A DNA stretch of 64,000 nucleotides from Spirulina subsalsa PCC 9445 (GTDB lineage Bacteria; Cyanobacteriota; Cyanobacteriia; Cyanobacteriales; Spirulinaceae): positions 186,001 through 250,000 of the forward strand of contig NZ_JH980292.1 of the NCBI RefSeq assembly GCF_000314005.1, read 5' to 3'. The notes beneath the pieces are model-generated. The model ran no database searches, was not told the origin of the DNA, and worked only from the letters and a program-made list of their open reading frames with translations. Of this stretch, positions 62,758 through 64,000 are shown one piece after another (the stretch's first letter is position 1; every line of letters starts with the position of its first letter). A program made the translations under genes and the position numbers.

Positions 62758-63888
62758 TTATACAGGCGATAAAACCTTAAGAATTTGTGCCGCCAGAGCC
62801 TCTCCCGTGTCTCCCATCTCAAGGGTTTTATAGGCTAAATTACTTTGGTTTAAAGCACTGGCAATGGTCGGGGGTAACTCATTATTGGTGAAAATAATTA
62901 ACTTCGGAGTCACCACCCCCCCATAGGCTTGAATCGTGGCAATTTCTAAACTAAATCCTCCCGCCGTAAAATGAGGATTGAGCGCCCCATCATACTCAAA
63001 TTTACTAAGCATTAGCTGGAACGAATAGGTGCGACTGGTATCAAATTCCCCAACGTTGGTGAGGGTTTTTGCCCGGAAGACTGGACGAAGATCCCGAAAA
63101 GGAACGGAAACCGTTATCCATTCCCCCGCGACGGTATCGAAGGAGTAACAATAACTCACACCGTCCCAACGCCCCTCACTGCGTAAAATGAGTTTGTACC
63201 GTTGGCCGTCTCCTTTCACGCGCAGTTGAATTCCGTCGTAGTGGGAAAGGTCTAGGGGAGGGTCAAAGTTGCGGTTACGGACTGAGGCAAACCCCCCAGA
63301 GTTGGCGGTGGAGACGTTTCCGGCAAAGATAGCCCGTCCTTCACTTCGTGACGCTTCGCCAACAAGGCAGCGAATCCCACTGGCACTGACTCCCCCCATG
63401 ACTACATCATCCACAGCGCCCCAACTGGCTTTTAAATCGTCGTTAGGCTGTCGGAAGTCGAATAATAGGGTTTCGTTCCCGGTGCCGAGGTATTGGGCGA
63501 TGACATCAATCCAGGGGGGCAAGGCGTTAATGTCTCCGGTGTATATCACGCTTTGGACATGGTTGAGGAGGGGGGGGAGTTCGGACGCTTGGGGGTTGGG
63601 GGTGTTGGGGTAATATTCAACACCGGGCTGGGGGCTGGGGAGGTCTTCGTTGGGGGAAAGGACGACGCGGAGGGGGTACTGGGCGGCTTGGAGGGGGGGG
63701 AGGAGTTGCTGGCGCAGGGGGGGAGTGGTGCCGACGAGGAGAAGGGTTCCGGTGGCGGTAGGGTTAGAATGGGAGGGAGAATCGGTTTTAAGAATCATAC
63801 GCTTTAAACAGTTGAGGAAGGGTAGACCGTCAAAAAAGGCGATGGTTTGGAGGAAACGACCAAAATCCCAAGGTTGTCGATTATTCAT
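62758..63888 (-). CDS. CIA30-domain protein with N-terminal extension
   Basis: Protein of 376 aa with a CIA30 domain (NADH:ubiquinone oxidoreductase intermediate-associated protein 30 family) at about 138-320: WGAVDDVVMGGVSASGI, then GGFASVRNRNF, YDGIQLRVKGDGQRY and the ending FTAGGFSLEIATIQAYGG. The first 130 residues look like a nucleotide- or cofactor-binding extension rich in Pro and Leu. Cyanobacterial CIA30 proteins are thought to help assemble complexes; direct evidence here is absent. A short dispersed repeat has inserted in frame near residue 178 (LVGEASRSEGR). The first 110 bases past the start (63889-64000) show nothing. Confidence 0.85.
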   Translation of the reverse strand: MNNRQPWDFGRFLQTIAFFDGLPFLNCLKRMILKTDSPSHSNPTATGTLLLVGTTPPLRQQLLPPLQAAQYPLRVVLSPNEDLPSPQPGVEYYPNTPNPQASELPPLLNHVQSVIYTGDINALPPWIDVIAQYLGTGNETLLFDFRQPNDDLKASWGAVDDVVMGGVSASGIRCLVGEASRSEGRAIFAGNVSTANSGGFASVRNRNFDPPLDLSHYDGIQLRVKGDGQRYKLILRSEGRWDGVSYCYSFDTVAGEWITVSVPFRDLRPVFRAKTLTNVGEFDTSRTYSFQLMLSKFEYDGALNPHFTAGGFSLEIATIQAYGGVVTPKLIIFTNNELPPTIASALNQSNLAYKTLEMGDTGEALAAQILKVLSPV

Positions 63889-64000
63889 GGTAAATGGAGG
63901 ATGGCAGGTTGACTATTTGTTGCTATCGTAGATGATCGATTCCCAAATGGGTGGAGTGGGGATGTTCACAGGGGAGGGCGTGGGCTTGAGCTTGTGAAGG

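Overview
The window is chromosomal DNA of a cyanobacterium. The GCGATCGC (HIP1) octamer is abundant, and the gene content is typical: two sipA copies, an SLH/OprB-type porin, an RRM protein of the Rbp family, a DUF2949 protein, a NurA-domain protein, hydrogenase maturation genes hypF and hypC, and many multi-PAS kinases. The many IS200/IS605-like ends, heptamer repeats and large sensor kinases fit a filamentous, repeat-rich lineage, but I cannot name a genus.

Layout. 1-2.7 kb: two-component pair (kinase then OmpR-type regulator, cut by the window edge) and a cupin dioxygenase-like gene. 2.9-7.3 kb: a thiol-redox island on the + strand (two exported thioredoxin-like paralogues, CcdA-type membrane reductase, thioredoxin reductase, small thioredoxin, peroxiredoxin-like protein). 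7.4-12.9 kb: minus-strand envelope genes (secreted protein, porin, lipoprotein-like protein, acyltransferase). 13-16.6 kb: hypF and hypC separated by a 13-copy, 77-bp tandem array. 16.7-23.9 kb: NurA, Gfo/Idh oxidoreductase, small secreted proteins, ABC-2 permease, DUF2949, Tat-type amine oxidase. 24-41.5 kb: a signalling block with duplicated sipA, an 11-PAS histidine kinase, a 7-PAS hybrid kinase with a degenerate receiver, a REC-GAF-GGDEF protein, an RRM protein and a REC-GGDEF-EAL protein. 41.6-50 kb: pentapeptide protein, exonuclease III, TPR protein, tRNA-Leu(CAG), SpoU-type methyltransferase, murA, subtilase. 50-51.4 kb: intact TnpB with no TnpA. 51.4-64 kb: TonB-like protein with a minisatellite, HEAT-like protein, YugP-type metallopeptidase, Ser/Thr kinase, methyltransferase, lpdA, trpC, hisH, a decayed VapC-type toxin locus, and a CIA30-domain protein.

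How the parts work together. The redox island could carry electrons from TrxB through the small thioredoxin and CcdA to the exported thioredoxin-like proteins. The signalling block joins histidine-kinase sensing with c-di-GMP synthesis and breakdown, and SipA is a known partner of the NblS kinase. trpC, hisH, murA, lpdA and the tRNA are housekeeping genes scattered among accessory sequence.

The most unusual material is non-coding: (1) about fifteen scattered hairpins that look like solitary IS200/IS605 right ends (omega-RNA 3' ends), several overlapping the stop codon of a convergent gene; (2) two strongly folded leader or ncRNA candidates at 24.8-25.0 kb and 36.8-37.0 kb; (3) the 77-bp array inside the hyp locus; (4) a 7.3-kb segment bounded by near-identical direct repeats holding sipA and a kinase 5' end; (5) a tandemly duplicated small gene interleaved with two pieces of one PIN toxin gene.
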